Assembly: GCF_003014475.1 (NCBI RefSeq)
Contig: NZ_PYGJ01000010.1
Coordinates: 62,001 to 126,000 of the forward strand
Source of the DNA: Shimia abyssi
GTDB lineage: Bacteria > Pseudomonadota > Alphaproteobacteria > Rhodobacterales > Rhodobacteraceae
Length of the DNA stretch: 64,000 nt
Direction of reading: 5' to 3'
Shown here: in pieces, positions 8,436 to 16,587 of the stretch
Layout of the letters: each line of letters begins with the position of its first letter
Position numbering within the stretch: the first letter of the stretch is position 1
The notes under the pieces: generated by a model
The model's database searches: none
What the model saw: the letters and a program-made list of their open reading frames with translations, nothing else
What the model was told of the DNA's origin: nothing
Position numbers and translations under genes: made by a program

Positions 8436-9181
8436 CAAAGGGCCTCCCGACCGCCGCGCAGCGCCTTAATTATCATTGGCAACGCGGCCAGCACACACAG
8501 ACCAAGGATCGGCAATAGGATATGCGGCTCAAAGATAATGCCCAGATCGGGCGTCTCGCCACGGGCAAACACCTCGCCCAGCCCCGCGCCGACCGACGTA
8601 TAAACCAGCCCGCCGGGAATGATCCCGACGAACGTCGTCAACACATAGCGCCACAGCTTGACCCCCACCAACGCAGGCACAAGGTTGGCCACAAAAAATG
8701 GCACCAGCGGCACCAGCCGGATAAGAAACAGCATCGACCACTGGTTCTCGTCAATGCCCTGTTTGATCGCCTTCACCCGGCCCTGAGATGCATCCATCTT
8801 GCCGGCCAGCCGCTCGCCCAGTCCCCAACGCGCGGCCAAGAATATCACCACCGCGCCAATGGTTGCAGCGCCAACGTTGAACACCACGCCCGGAAAAGTG
8901 CCAAACAGAAACCCTCCGGTCAGCGTCGCCACCGTCGCCCCCGGCAAAGAGAAACTCACAATAACAACATAGACGGCAATGAATATCAGCGCCGCAGCAA
9001 GGTAATGCTGATCCCGATACGCGATCAGCATTTCACGGTTCGCGCCCAGCGCCTCGAATGTCAGCACATCGCGCAAGGTGAAAAACCCGACACCCGCCAC
9101 CGCAAGGATCACCAAAAGGGGGACGGCGCGCGTCCAACCTGATTGATCCTTCTCGTTTCTGTTCGTCACGTCAGCCATCAT
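8435..9181 (-). CDS. TVP38/TMEM64 (DedA/SNARE-associated) family membrane protein
   Basis: The protein has 248 residues and about six hydrophobic segments. The family core is visible: VIVSFSLPGATVATLTGGFLFG, then LIRLVPLVPFFVANLVPALVGV and the re-entrant FVGIIPGGLVYTSVG. Members belong to the VTT-domain proteins, some of which are lipid scramblases or flippases; the bacterial role is open. I start at ATG 9181 (second of two adjacent ATGs read from the left), preceded by a weak GGA; an upstream TTG frame start is less likely. It is coupled to the disulfide reductase gene by a 1-bp overlap. Confidence 0.85.
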   Translation of the reverse strand: MMADVTNRNEKDQSGWTRAVPLLVILAVAGVGFFTLRDVLTFEALGANREMLIAYRDQHYLAAALIFIAVYVVIVSFSLPGATVATLTGGFLFGTFPGVVFNVGAATIGAVVIFLAARWGLGERLAGKMDASQGRVKAIKQGIDENQWSMLFLIRLVPLVPFFVANLVPALVGVKLWRYVLTTFVGIIPGGLVYTSVGAGLGEVFARGETPDLGIIFEPHILLPILGLCVLAALPMIIKALRGGREAL

Positions 9182-9358
9182 CTGTCCATTACTTGTCTTG
9201 TTTTCCAAAATGCGGTACTTGGGCGCAAAACAACACCCAACTCACGGTGGCTTGATCGCAAACACGCGGTTTCGTGATACAAACGGCTGGATCGCGGCGA
9301 ACTGAAACAATCCGTCGCCGAACCATTGCATTTTTGTTGCAAATCCCCGATCAGAGGT

Positions 9359-9387
9359 TTGACTTATACCCGGCCTTCCCCTAAAGA
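9359..9387 (+). promoter_or_regulatory. Probable promoter of rpmH-rnpA
   Basis: TTGACT (9359-9364) and TAAAGA (9382-9387) are 17 bp apart, about 80 bp before the rpmH start. The -35 is strong and the -10 weak, which is common in Alphaproteobacteria. The rest of the 290-bp gap from 9182 has no other feature I can support. Confidence 0.5.
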
Positions 9388-9469
9388 CCGGGCTTCGAAT
9401 AGCACATGGGCCCGCGATTCCCGATCAGAATATCTGACGGTGCCGCCCTGATAGTATGGAGACGGAGCG

Positions 9470-9604
9470 ATGAAGCGCACCTACCAACCCTCGAACCTGG
9501 TTCGCAAACGGCGCCACGGTTTTCGTTCGCGTATGGCCACCAAAGCCGGTCGCAAGATTCTGAACGCACGCCGCGCACGCGGTCGCAAGTCGCTGAGCGC
9601 CTAA
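9470..9604 (+). CDS. rpmH: 50S ribosomal protein L34
   Basis: The 44-residue product begins [18 protein letters not shown], continues with a basic run and ends GRKSLSA, which is the full length and invariant pattern of bacterial L34. A GGAGACGGAG run precedes ATG 9470. L34 is a small structural protein of the large subunit, binding 23S rRNA. The gene precedes rnpA by 27 bp, the usual bacterial order, and the two are probably cotranscribed. Confidence 0.98.
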   Translation: MKRTYQPSNLVRKRRHGFRSRMATKAGRKILNARRARGRKSLSA

Positions 9605-9631
9605 GCTCAACGACACGACGTTCTGACGGAC

Positions 9632-10048
9632 ATGACACCGCCGGAGGCCCCCACGGATGGCACTGCCAGCCACGGGGAAACGCCCCCGGCGGTGTCCGTT
9701 TGTCTTGAGGTCATGAAAAAACGCCGCGACTTTCTGCTTGCGGCCCGTGCCCGTCGTCAAGGCACCAAGGCGATGATGCTACAGGCCCGCAAGCGTCGCG
9801 ACGAAGAAGACGTGCCGACACACGTCATCCGCGTCGGTTTCACCTGCTCCAAAAAGGTCGGCAACGCCGTTGCCCGCAATCGCGCCAAACGCCGAATGCG
9901 CGAAATCGCCCGCCTGATTCTGCCCGCATATGGCACCCCCGGCTGGGACTATGTCCTGATTGGCCGCGCCCACGAAACCGCCGCCCGCGATTTCAAAGCC
10001 CTGCAATCCGATCTCAAATACGCTCTGCGCAAGGTCCACGCCCAATAG
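9632..10048 (+). CDS. rnpA: Ribonuclease P protein component
   Basis: The protein has 138 residues. The RNA-binding RNR motif is clear in VGNAVARNRAKRRMREIAR, and an upstream FTCSKKVG matches the family. It assists the RNase P RNA in removing tRNA 5' leaders. An N-terminal extension of about 25 residues before MKKRRDFLLAARARRQ is longer than in many homologues; translation from ATG 9710, in frame (MKKRRDF), is the alternative start. The next gene in many relatives would be yidD or yidC; here it is a broken monooxygenase gene instead. Confidence 0.95.
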   Translation: MTPPEAPTDGTASHGETPPAVSVCLEVMKKRRDFLLAARARRQGTKAMMLQARKRRDEEDVPTHVIRVGFTCSKKVGNAVARNRAKRRMREIARLILPAYGTPGWDYVLIGRAHETAARDFKALQSDLKYALRKVHAQ

Positions 10049-10192
10049 CCAAAAGATCCTGGGTCGCGTCTTTGCCCGATGGAACACGCAAACCCTCTAA
10101 CTCATACAATTGCTTAGTCAATGTGTGGACTTGCGCTGAGCCAACCAAAGGATAGATCTGCACTCGGGCGCCAATTGTTAAGAGGCACCGCG

Positions 10193-10480
10193 ATGGGACT
10201 GACGATACTTGTCCGAATCACAGCAGTACCCGGCAAAGAAGAATTGCTTGAAATTGAAATGAAAAAGCTGATCAACATCACCCGCGCCGAACCCGGTTGC
10301 ACTAATTAAGATCTCCACAGAGATAACGAAACGCCCGGCCTTTTTGTGTTCTACGAAAACTGGGAAAGCCGCGAGCTTTGGCAACAGCATATGAATGCCC
10401 CGCACCTCGCGGCCTACTCGGCCGCAACCGAGGGCGACGTCGCGAGCCTTGAGCTACATGAGATGAAAAAGACAGGCTAA
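10193..10480 (+). pseudogene. Antibiotic biosynthesis monooxygenase (ABM) domain gene with in-frame stop
   Basis: Read through one stop, the frame gives a complete 95-residue ABM protein: MGLTILVRITAVPGKEELLE, KLINITRAEPGCTN, then TAA at 10307-10309 (codon 39), then DLHRDNETPGLFVFYENW, HMNAPHLAAYSA and a normal end at 10478-10480. ABM proteins of this length (YgiN-like) usually have Tyr at the stop position (GC-x-x-Y-D-L-H-R-D), so a Tyr codon has become TAA by one base change. No frameshift is seen and the downstream half remains intact, so the lesion looks recent. Codon 39 is too early for a functional product. A sequencing error is possible. The gene has its own start 145 bp after rnpA. 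Confidence 0.85.
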
Positions 10481-10577
10481 CATAACCGCACCTCATAAGG
10501 CCGGTCCGTGCCGGCCTCAGTCGCGAGAAAAGCCCGCACGGGCTTGAGGAGCAAGCGCCCCCAAACGCAACGCCCGT

Positions 10578-10708
10578 GCCATTAACTCGCGCTCTTCGCA
10601 AAAACAGCACCGACGCAATACCGACGTAATACCGACGTAATACCGACGTTGCGCCGACGTTGCGCCGACGTGCCATTTCCAATGAAACAAGGGCGTTAAC
10701 CACGATTC
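10578..10708 (+). repeat. Intergenic phased-repeat module, copy A (six 11-bp units)
   Basis: CGACG recurs at 10611, 10622, 10633, 10644, 10655 and 10666, always 11 bp apart; the first three units read CGACGyAATAC and the next two CGACGTTGCGC. A TTAAC box begins at 10582, 29 bp before the first unit, and TTAACCACGATTC begins at 10696, 30 bp after the last. The same arrangement recurs at 54841-54950. It lies in the 396-bp gap between the ABM pseudogene and argB. The orientation given follows the sequence, not a proven function. Confidence 0.85.
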
Positions 10709-10792
10709 GCCGTCATTTCGTGTCGGCACACCGGTTTTCACACGAACTCCGCCTCACAACCCGCTGAAAAATTGCGATTCTGTTTCCAATAT

Positions 10793-10811
10793 CCAGTGTC
10801 TGCCACACTGG
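10793..10811. promoter_or_regulatory. Perfect inverted repeat upstream of argB
   Basis: CCAGTGT and ACACTGG are perfect complements separated by 5 bp, 65 bp upstream of the argB start. It could be an operator or a small 5' UTR hairpin. No T-run follows, so it is not an intrinsic terminator. Confidence 0.4.
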
Positions 10812-10876
10812 TATCGCTAAACCGCTTGGAACTCCTCGGCCAACCCGGTAACAACACCTCCCAAAGAGGTCATGAG

Positions 10877-11740
10877 ATGAAGAAGCAAAACATGAACCGC
10901 GACTGGATCGCCACCGCCGCCACCCTGTCACAGGCACTGCCTTATCTTCAGCGCTATACCGGCGCGATTGTGGTGATCAAGCTTGGCGGCCACGCCATGG
11001 GCAGCGACGAAGCGATGGACGATTTCGCTCGCGACGTGGTGCTGATGCGTCAGGTCGGTGTCAATCCAGTGATCGTCCACGGCGGTGGCCCGATGATCAA
11101 CGCGATGCTCAAACGCCTTGATATCAAATCGGAATTTGTCAACGGAAAGCGCGTAACCGACATCGACACTGTCGAAGTGGTCGAGATGGTCCTCTCCGGT
11201 CTCGTCAACAAACGCATTGTTCAGGCAATCAACAATCAGGGCGGCAAGGCCGTGGGCCTTTCGGGCAAGGACGCCAACCTGATGATTTGTGACCAGACCA
11301 ACCCTGATCTTGGCTTTGTCGGCACCCCTGCTGACATGGACCCATCCATTTTGAACGAGCTGTTTTCAAACAACACGATCCCCGTCATCGCCCCTCTTGG
11401 AGCAGGACGCAACGGTGAAACCTTCAACGTCAACGGCGACACTGCCGCCGGGGCCATCGCCGCTGCGCTCAAGGCCGATCGCCTGCTTTTGTTGACAGAC
11501 GTTGCTGGTGTTAAAAACGCCGATGGCGACGTCATGACAGAGCTAAAAGCTCAACAAATCCGAAACCTTACGACGGATGGCGTGATCGCCGGCGGTATGA
11601 TTCCCAAGACAGAAACCGCGCTCGATGCGATCGACGGGGGCGTGCGTGCCGTCGTCATCCTCGACGGTCGTGCACCCAATGCCTGCCTTCTTGAACTCTT
11701 CACTGAACACGGTGCGGGCTCGCTGATCCGGGCGGATTGA
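10877..11740 (+). CDS. argB: Acetylglutamate kinase (arginine biosynthesis)
   Basis: The 287-residue protein phosphorylates N-acetyl-L-glutamate, the second step of arginine synthesis, in the cytoplasm. The amino acid kinase fold is evident from [11 protein letters not shown], the substrate loop [32 protein letters not shown] and [24 protein letters not shown] is the conserved lysine region. I start at ATG 10877 with AGAGGT seven bases upstream rather than at the open frame's earlier start, which has no homologous residues. It stands alone with no other arg gene nearby, as is usual in this group. Confidence 0.96.
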   Translation: MKKQNMNRDWIATAATLSQALPYLQRYTGAIVVIKLGGHAMGSDEAMDDFARDVVLMRQVGVNPVIVHGGGPMINAMLKRLDIKSEFVNGKRVTDIDTVEVVEMVLSGLVNKRIVQAINNQGGKAVGLSGKDANLMICDQTNPDLGFVGTPADMDPSILNELFSNNTIPVIAPLGAGRNGETFNVNGDTAAGAIAAALKADRLLLLTDVAGVKNADGDVMTELKAQQIRNLTTDGVIAGGMIPKTETALDAIDGGVRAVVILDGRAPNACLLELFTEHGAGSLIRAD

Positions 11741-11895
11741 CCCCCTCAAACCTCGTGTCGCAGGCGCGCAACCGTGCGCCGCGTCTCCACATTGCGCAAC
11801 ACATCTGAAACCGTGATACTATGCAAGTCGAGTTGAACGGACAGATCACAGGCTGACACGCGAACTCGGCGCCAAAAAGTGATGGGTGCGCGTGC

Positions 11896-12558
11896 ATGAA
11901 CTACGATCTGATATTGCGGGCTTCTGCCGCCCAGAACCTCGATATCCTCGGCGGTTTCCACCCTAACGGGGATAGAGATCCGGCCCTCACCGGAGTTGGC
12001 ACACTCCTGTTGCTCGGCCCACGCGAGCCGGGTTTTTGGGACGCGTTTTCAGAAACGCCCGAGTACCGCGACGGCACACCAAATCCCATGGATCGCTGGT
12101 CGTCCCGCGTCATCACTGGCCTTGCCACAGCCTTCAACGCGCATCCCTTCTTCCCCTTTGGTGGCCCGCCCTACCAGCCCTTTTTTCAATGGGCAGTTCG
12201 CTCCGGCCGCTGCCATCCCTCTCCCATCTCGCTTCTGGTTCACGACACTGCGGGTCTCTTTGTCAGCTTTCGGGGCGCCCTCGCCTTCCCACAGCAGATC
12301 GAAATCCCGCAACCGCCTGAAAACCCATGCAATTCCTGCGTAGGCAAGCCCTGCACCACAGCCTGCCCCGTCGACGCATTTGCCTCTGATCAATACCGCA
12401 TAGACGCGTGCCGGACATTCCTCGCGCAACGCGACGGTGCGGACTGTATGTCGCAAGGTTGCGCCGCTCGCCGCGCTTGCCCGGTCTCCGCCCGCTATGG
12501 CAGACTGCCCGCACAATCTGCCTTCCACATGCGAGCGTTCCAGAGCAATGGCCCTTAA
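11896..12558 (+). CDS. Ferredoxin-like Fe-S protein of unknown function
   Basis: The protein has 220 residues. About 140 residues without recognised motif precede a C-terminal cysteine-rich part: Cys145, 148, 153 and 157 in CNSCVGKPCTTACPVDAF form one ferredoxin-type 4Fe-4S motif, and Cys172, 184, 189 and 195 (ending ACPVS) could hold a second. The arrangement recalls the tail of epoxyqueuosine-reductase-like or bacterial ferredoxin proteins, but the N-terminal part does not match QueG. No signal peptide or membrane segment is seen, so it is probably cytoplasmic. Its 3' end overlaps the phosphatase gene by 11 bp, so the two are likely expressed together. The gap 11741-11895 before it contains nothing obvious. 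Confidence 0.75.
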   Translation: MNYDLILRASAAQNLDILGGFHPNGDRDPALTGVGTLLLLGPREPGFWDAFSETPEYRDGTPNPMDRWSSRVITGLATAFNAHPFFPFGGPPYQPFFQWAVRSGRCHPSPISLLVHDTAGLFVSFRGALAFPQQIEIPQPPENPCNSCVGKPCTTACPVDAFASDQYRIDACRTFLAQRDGADCMSQGCAARRACPVSARYGRLPAQSAFHMRAFQSNGP

Positions 12559-13039
12559 ACTGATCCTTGTCCGTCACGCCAAATCCAGCTGGGATGACCT
12601 GACTCTTCCTGATCACGACCGCCCCCTCAACAAACGTGGGCGCGCCTCAGCGCGGGCTTTGGGCGATTGGCTGCGCCACGAAGGCATGCTTCCAGATCAG
12701 ATATTTACCTCCTCTGCGCAGCGCACGCTGGAAACACTCGACTTGATGCAACTCGCGGTAAAACCCGTTGTCAAATCCGCGCTATACCACGCGGGCGCAT
12801 TCGCCATGCTGCATCAGATCAAGGACGCCACGGGCCGTAAAGTCATGGTACTCGGCCACAATCCCGGTATCGGTGAGCTTGCCGAACGCCTCGCCCGAAA
12901 ACTGCCAAAGCACCAGAAATTCCTCGACTATCCCACCGGAGCAACCACCGTTTTCCGGTTCAATACCGACAGCTGGAAAGACGTTGAATTTGGCACGGGC
13001 AAGGTCAAAAGCTTCGTGATTCCACGCGAACTTATCTAA
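12548..13039 (+). CDS. SixA-like histidine phosphatase
   Basis: The protein has 163 residues. The histidine-phosphatase signature LILVRHAKSSW is near the N terminus (catalytic His about residue 9), with the second arginine in LNKRGRASA, SSAQRTLETL, and the second catalytic His in VLGHNPGIGELAE. This layout matches SixA-type phosphohistidine phosphatases, which dephosphorylate HPt or PTS-type proteins in known cases; the target here is unknown. ATG 12548 gives the exact family N terminus (MALKLILVRHAKSSW). It overlaps the Fe-S protein gene and ends just before a strong terminator hairpin. Confidence 0.88.
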   Translation: MALKLILVRHAKSSWDDLTLPDHDRPLNKRGRASARALGDWLRHEGMLPDQIFTSSAQRTLETLDLMQLAVKPVVKSALYHAGAFAMLHQIKDATGRKVMVLGHNPGIGELAERLARKLPKHQKFLDYPTGATTVFRFNTDSWKDVEFGTGKVKSFVIPRELI

Positions 13040-13043
13040 ACGC

Positions 13044-13071
13044 AAAAGGGCGAGGTAAACCCCCGCCCTTT
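13044..13071. terminator. Bidirectional intrinsic terminator
   Basis: AAAGGGCG pairs with CGCCCTTT, with two extra inner G-C pairs; the plus strand ends in TTTCAC and the minus strand ends in TTTTGC. It lies 5 bp after the phosphatase stop and 42 bp from the convergent bztD stop, so it can serve both. Confidence 0.7.
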
Positions 13072-13112
13072 CACAATAATTCCGGAATCACGGGGCCACG
13101 CCCCGCCGTTCT

Positions 13113-13904
13113 TTAGTGTCCCAGAATTTGGCTGAGGAACAGTTGCGTCCGCTCGCTCTTGGGGTTGTTAAAGAACTCTTCCGGCTCGTTCTGTTCAACG
13201 ATCTGACCCGCATCCATAAAGATCACGCGGTTCGCCACCTGACGGGCAAAACCCATCTCGTGCGTCACGCAGAGCATGGTCATGCCTTCTTCGGCCAGCT
13301 CGATCATGGTATCGAGAACTTCCTTGATCATCTCAGGGTCAAGCGCCGAAGTCGGTTCGTCAAACAGCATGATCCGCGGTCTCATGCAAAGGCTTCGCGC
13401 AATCGCCACACGCTGTTGCTGACCACCCGAAAGTTGACCGGGATACTTATCCGCCTGCTCCGGAATCTTCACCTTTTCAAGGAAATGCATCGCTGTTTCT
13501 TCGGCTTCTTTCTTGGGCGTCTTGCGAACCCAGATCGGTGCCAGCGTACAGTTTTCCAAAATGGTCAGATGCGGGAAAAGATTAAAGTGCTGAAAGCACA
13601 TCCCAACTTCCGAGCGGATCTTGTCGATGTTCTTCAAGTCGCTGGTAAGCTCGGTTCCATCCACAAAAATATCACCCGATTGGTGTTCTTCCAGTCGGTT
13701 GATACAGCGGATCAGGGTCGATTTCCCCGAGCCAGATGGCCCAGCGATCACGATCCGCTCGCCTTCATTGACGGTCAGGTTTATGTCGCGCAGCACATGG
13801 AATGTGCCGTACCACTTGTTCATGTTATTGATTTCAATCGCAACATTATCGCTCACCTGCATCTTGGAGCGGTCGATGGCGCGGTCAGATATAAGTTCAG
13901 ACAT
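13113..13904 (-). CDS. bztD: Glutamate/glutamine/aspartate/asparagine ABC transporter, ATP-binding subunit
   Basis: This is a 263-residue ABC ATPase of the polar amino acid class: Walker [11 protein letters not shown]-loop [15 protein letters not shown], signature [15 protein letters not shown], Walker [15 protein letters not shown] and His switch VTHEMGFA. Length and context match BztD of Rhodobacter capsulatus, which powers uptake of acidic amino acids and their amides. It is the last gene of bztABCD, 15 bp after bztC. The N-terminal 25 residues precede the ABC core, as in known BztD. Confidence 0.92.
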   Translation of the reverse strand: MSELISDRAIDRSKMQVSDNVAIEINNMNKWYGTFHVLRDINLTVNEGERIVIAGPSGSGKSTLIRCINRLEEHQSGDIFVDGTELTSDLKNIDKIRSEVGMCFQHFNLFPHLTILENCTLAPIWVRKTPKKEAEETAMHFLEKVKIPEQADKYPGQLSGGQQQRVAIARSLCMRPRIMLFDEPTSALDPEMIKEVLDTMIELAEEGMTMLCVTHEMGFARQVANRVIFMDAGQIVEQNEPEEFFNNPKSERTQLFLSQILGH

Positions 13905-13919
13905 TTCGTGAACTCCTAC

Positions 13920-15215
13920 TTAATGGCCTTTGTGGAGCTTACGCTCGAGCCACTGTGAATATTGAGAGATGCTGTAGCAAACGACAAAGAACAACAAGGC
14001 GGCAAAGCCCAACAGTTCCCAGTAAACGCCGTTCCACTCGGTGGATGCGAGGATCGGACCACGGATCATACCGACAAGGTCGAACATCGAGATCACCGAT
14101 ACCAGTGTCGTATCTTTGAACAGGCCAACGGCCACGTTCACGATACCCGGAATCGAAATCTTCAACGCTTGAGGCAGGATGATCAGGCGCATGGCCTGAG
14201 CATAGTCCAGCCCAAGACTGTCTGCCGCCTCGTACTGCCCCTTTGGCAACGCAGCCAAACCGCCTCGGATCACTTCGGCAATATAGGCCGCCGAGAACAT
14301 AGTGATCATGATCACCACGCGCAGGAACAGATCTACCGTGCTTTCTGGTGGGAAGAAGTAAGACAGCATCACAGAGGCCACAAAGAGCAGCGTGATCAGC
14401 GGCACGCCTCGTACGAACTCGATGAAGACCACACAGATACCCTTGATCAGCGGCATGTTTGACTGACGCCCAAGCGCCAATGCGATGCCCAGCGGGATCG
14501 ACAACGACACACAGGTCAAACCCAACATCATGTTGAGCATAAAACCACCCAGATCACGGCTCGGCACCGCCGAAAGCACTGCGTTCTCCGATGCCCCCTC
14601 AGGGATCAACGCGCCGCCAATGCTCCACACAATCAGCGCAATCACCGCGCCGCCAAAGAAGCCCAAGGCAAAGTTCGAACGACCGAACTTCTGAAAGAAC
14701 GCGCCCGCAATCACGAACCCGAGCAAGGCAACCACAGGGGCCATGATCGTGCCGCCCCAGATCAGCCAAAAGGCCACAAATGGATAAAGTGCCGTGAATA
14801 CGAGCATTTTGCGCGGCAAGTCAAAGAACAGCACAGGAGCAATGGCAACCAGCATCAGCACAAACGCAAGGTTGGGTCTCCAATAGGCGTCAGTTGGATA
14901 CTTGAATCCGTAAAGCAACTGGTTCCAGCGTTCCGTCAGAACCGAGAAACACGCCCCAGTTTTACCCGCCAGCACTTCGCGACATTCAGCAAGCGACGAC
15001 GTCGTCCAGACGCCGTTCAAGATCCACGGCAAGGTACTCGACAGTATCACATAGATGAGCCAGAGCGATACCAGCGTCAGAATACCGTTCGGGATCGACG
15101 AGAACAGGTTCTCGCGCCCCCATTTCACAATTCCAGTCTCGCGCGCGGGGGGCGGCGATTCCGGGATGACTTCGGTTGCCACAAAGGCAATGGAGTTTTT
15201 ATCAGGTCCAGCCAT
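13920..15215 (-). CDS. bztC: Glutamate/glutamine/aspartate/asparagine ABC transporter, permease BztC
   Basis: The protein has 431 residues and about nine to ten hydrophobic segments. It carries the HisM/QEG-type permease domain in the C-terminal half, with the EAA loop EAADSLGLDYAQAMRLIILPQA that contacts the ATPase. The long N-terminal half before the permease domain (with a cysteine pair, CREVLAGKTGACF) is typical of AapM/BztC and absent in shorter HisM proteins. It would pair with BztB as a heterodimer. The gap to bztB is 3 bp, consistent with coupled translation. Confidence 0.92.
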   Translation of the reverse strand: MAGPDKNSIAFVATEVIPESPPPARETGIVKWGRENLFSSIPNGILTLVSLWLIYVILSSTLPWILNGVWTTSSLAECREVLAGKTGACFSVLTERWNQLLYGFKYPTDAYWRPNLAFVLMLVAIAPVLFFDLPRKMLVFTALYPFVAFWLIWGGTIMAPVVALLGFVIAGAFFQKFGRSNFALGFFGGAVIALIVWSIGGALIPEGASENAVLSAVPSRDLGGFMLNMMLGLTCVSLSIPLGIALALGRQSNMPLIKGICVVFIEFVRGVPLITLLFVASVMLSYFFPPESTVDLFLRVVIMITMFSAAYIAEVIRGGLAALPKGQYEAADSLGLDYAQAMRLIILPQALKISIPGIVNVAVGLFKDTTLVSVISMFDLVGMIRGPILASTEWNGVYWELLGFAALLFFVVCYSISQYSQWLERKLHKGH

Positions 15216-15218
15216 GCC

Positions 15219-16451
15219 TCAGCGCTCCTTCAGCTTCACGGATGCGTTGTAGACGTTCATAACCATCGAAATGGTCAAGGACGCAGTGAGATAGAACAAC
15301 ATCAGCAAGAGCACGCACTCAATCGCCCGCCCCGTCTGGTTGAGCGTGATTCCCCCCAGCGTCGCGGTGATATCGGCATAGCCCACGGCAATTGCCAGCG
15401 ATGAGTTCTTGGTGATGTTCAGGTACTGCGAAATCAGCGGTGGGATGATCACACGCAACGCCTGTGGCAGAACCACAAGGTTCATCACGCGACGCGGACG
15501 CAACCCAAGGGCCGAAGCCGCCTCGGTCTGACCTTTGGAAACCGCCTGAATACCAGCACGCACGTTCTCAGCAATAAACGCGCCTGTGTAGATCGACAGA
15601 GCGAACCACAGCGCAATCAGCGGCCCACCAATCTTGATGCCTCCGCTAAAGTTGAATCCCTTCAGCGCAGGCACTTCCCAGGACAGGCCCATGATGACCA
15701 TGAGCGCGAGAAAAGGCACCAACCATATCGCCAGGTTCGTCCATAGTGTCTTGGGGCGTACGCCAGTATCGGCTTGGATCTGAGCGGCCCGCGCGGACAC
15801 CTTTCGCGTGGCAAACCACGACCCAACTGCAACCAGCAGCACAAGAACCCAATTCATTGTCGGGCTGCCAAAGAGTCCATTTTCAAAAAACGGCATCGGC
15901 ACATAGACGCCGCGATTGGTGAAGGCAAACAGATCCAGCACCATGCTTGACGTTGGGTTGTCTCCGCGGAATTCCCGAGGCCCAGGCATCACAGCGGTCA
16001 TTATTGTAAAGATAATGATGATCCAGATCAGAACCGGGATATTGCGGAAAATCTCCACATAAACCGCCATCAGCTTGGATACGATCCAGTTGTTGGACAG
16101 CCGCAAAACACCGGCAATCACACCAAAAATGGTCGCCGTTATGCACGCCAGGAATGCTACTAACAGCGTGTTGAGCAATCCGACCAGTGCGGCCTTCGCA
16201 TGGCTTGATTGGCTGTCGTATTCGACAAGGCGTTGGTTGATATCGTAACCCGCAGGATCACCTAGAAAGTCATACGAAATGTTGAGGCCAGCTGCGCGCA
16301 GGTTCTGGATCAGGTTGTTTCCAAGATACCAGATCGACAGCGCCAGAGCCACGGCAGCGATTGCTTGAAATGTCAAAGATCGATAGCGCGTATCATTGAA
16401 CAGCATCGACAGCCGGAACGACGCCTTGGGAGGGTCGGTCAAAGTGGTCAT
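15219..16451 (-). CDS. bztB: Glutamate/glutamine/aspartate/asparagine ABC transporter, permease BztB
   Basis: The protein has 410 residues with membrane segments throughout. The C-terminal half contains the amino acid permease domain and the EAA loop EAASALGLRPRRVMNLVVLPQA; the central hydrophilic region is long, as in AapQ/BztB. It is the partner of BztC in the membrane channel. The gene begins 136 bp after bztA stops; that gap contains a stable hairpin that may reduce transcription of the membrane subunits relative to the binding protein. Confidence 0.92.
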   Translation of the reverse strand: MTTLTDPPKASFRLSMLFNDTRYRSLTFQAIAAVALALSIWYLGNNLIQNLRAAGLNISYDFLGDPAGYDINQRLVEYDSQSSHAKAALVGLLNTLLVAFLACITATIFGVIAGVLRLSNNWIVSKLMAVYVEIFRNIPVLIWIIIIFTIMTAVMPGPREFRGDNPTSSMVLDLFAFTNRGVYVPMPFFENGLFGSPTMNWVLVLLVAVGSWFATRKVSARAAQIQADTGVRPKTLWTNLAIWLVPFLALMVIMGLSWEVPALKGFNFSGGIKIGGPLIALWFALSIYTGAFIAENVRAGIQAVSKGQTEAASALGLRPRRVMNLVVLPQALRVIIPPLISQYLNITKNSSLAIAVGYADITATLGGITLNQTGRAIECVLLLMLFYLTASLTISMVMNVYNASVKLKER

Positions 16452-16547
16452 AAGATTTGTTCCCCGTGACTCGGTCTGATTTTTGTTATCTGGCGCATTG
16501 ATGCGCCGGGACCGAAGTTTTGGTGTGTAGGCATTACCCTAAGTAGT

Positions 16548-16576
16548 AAGGGCGCAAGGTTTCCCCTGCGCCCTTT
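16548..16576 (-). terminator. Hairpin between bztA and bztB (partial terminator or mRNA stabiliser)
   Basis: On the minus strand AGGGCGCAGG pairs with CCTTGCGCCCT around GGAAA, 12 bp after the bztA stop. The T-run beyond it is weak, so full termination is unlikely. In binding-protein operons such hairpins commonly raise the ratio of binding protein to permease; that role is inferred here. Confidence 0.6.
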
Positions 16577-16587
16577 TGTCTTGAAAC

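Noticed and set aside
10307-10309. In-frame TAA read as a recoded sense codon
   Set aside because: Selenocysteine uses TGA and pyrrolysine TAG; TAA is not recoded in these bacteria, so a nonsense mutation is the simple reading.
10611-10670. Repeats possibly forming a CRISPR array
   Set aside because: The units are 11 bp in direct tandem with no unique spacers of 30-40 bp and no cas genes nearby.
10302-10741. Minus-strand open frames across the phased repeat
   Set aside because: The frames run through the repeat and the flanking intergenic DNA, giving repetitive Arg-rich translation with no family features.
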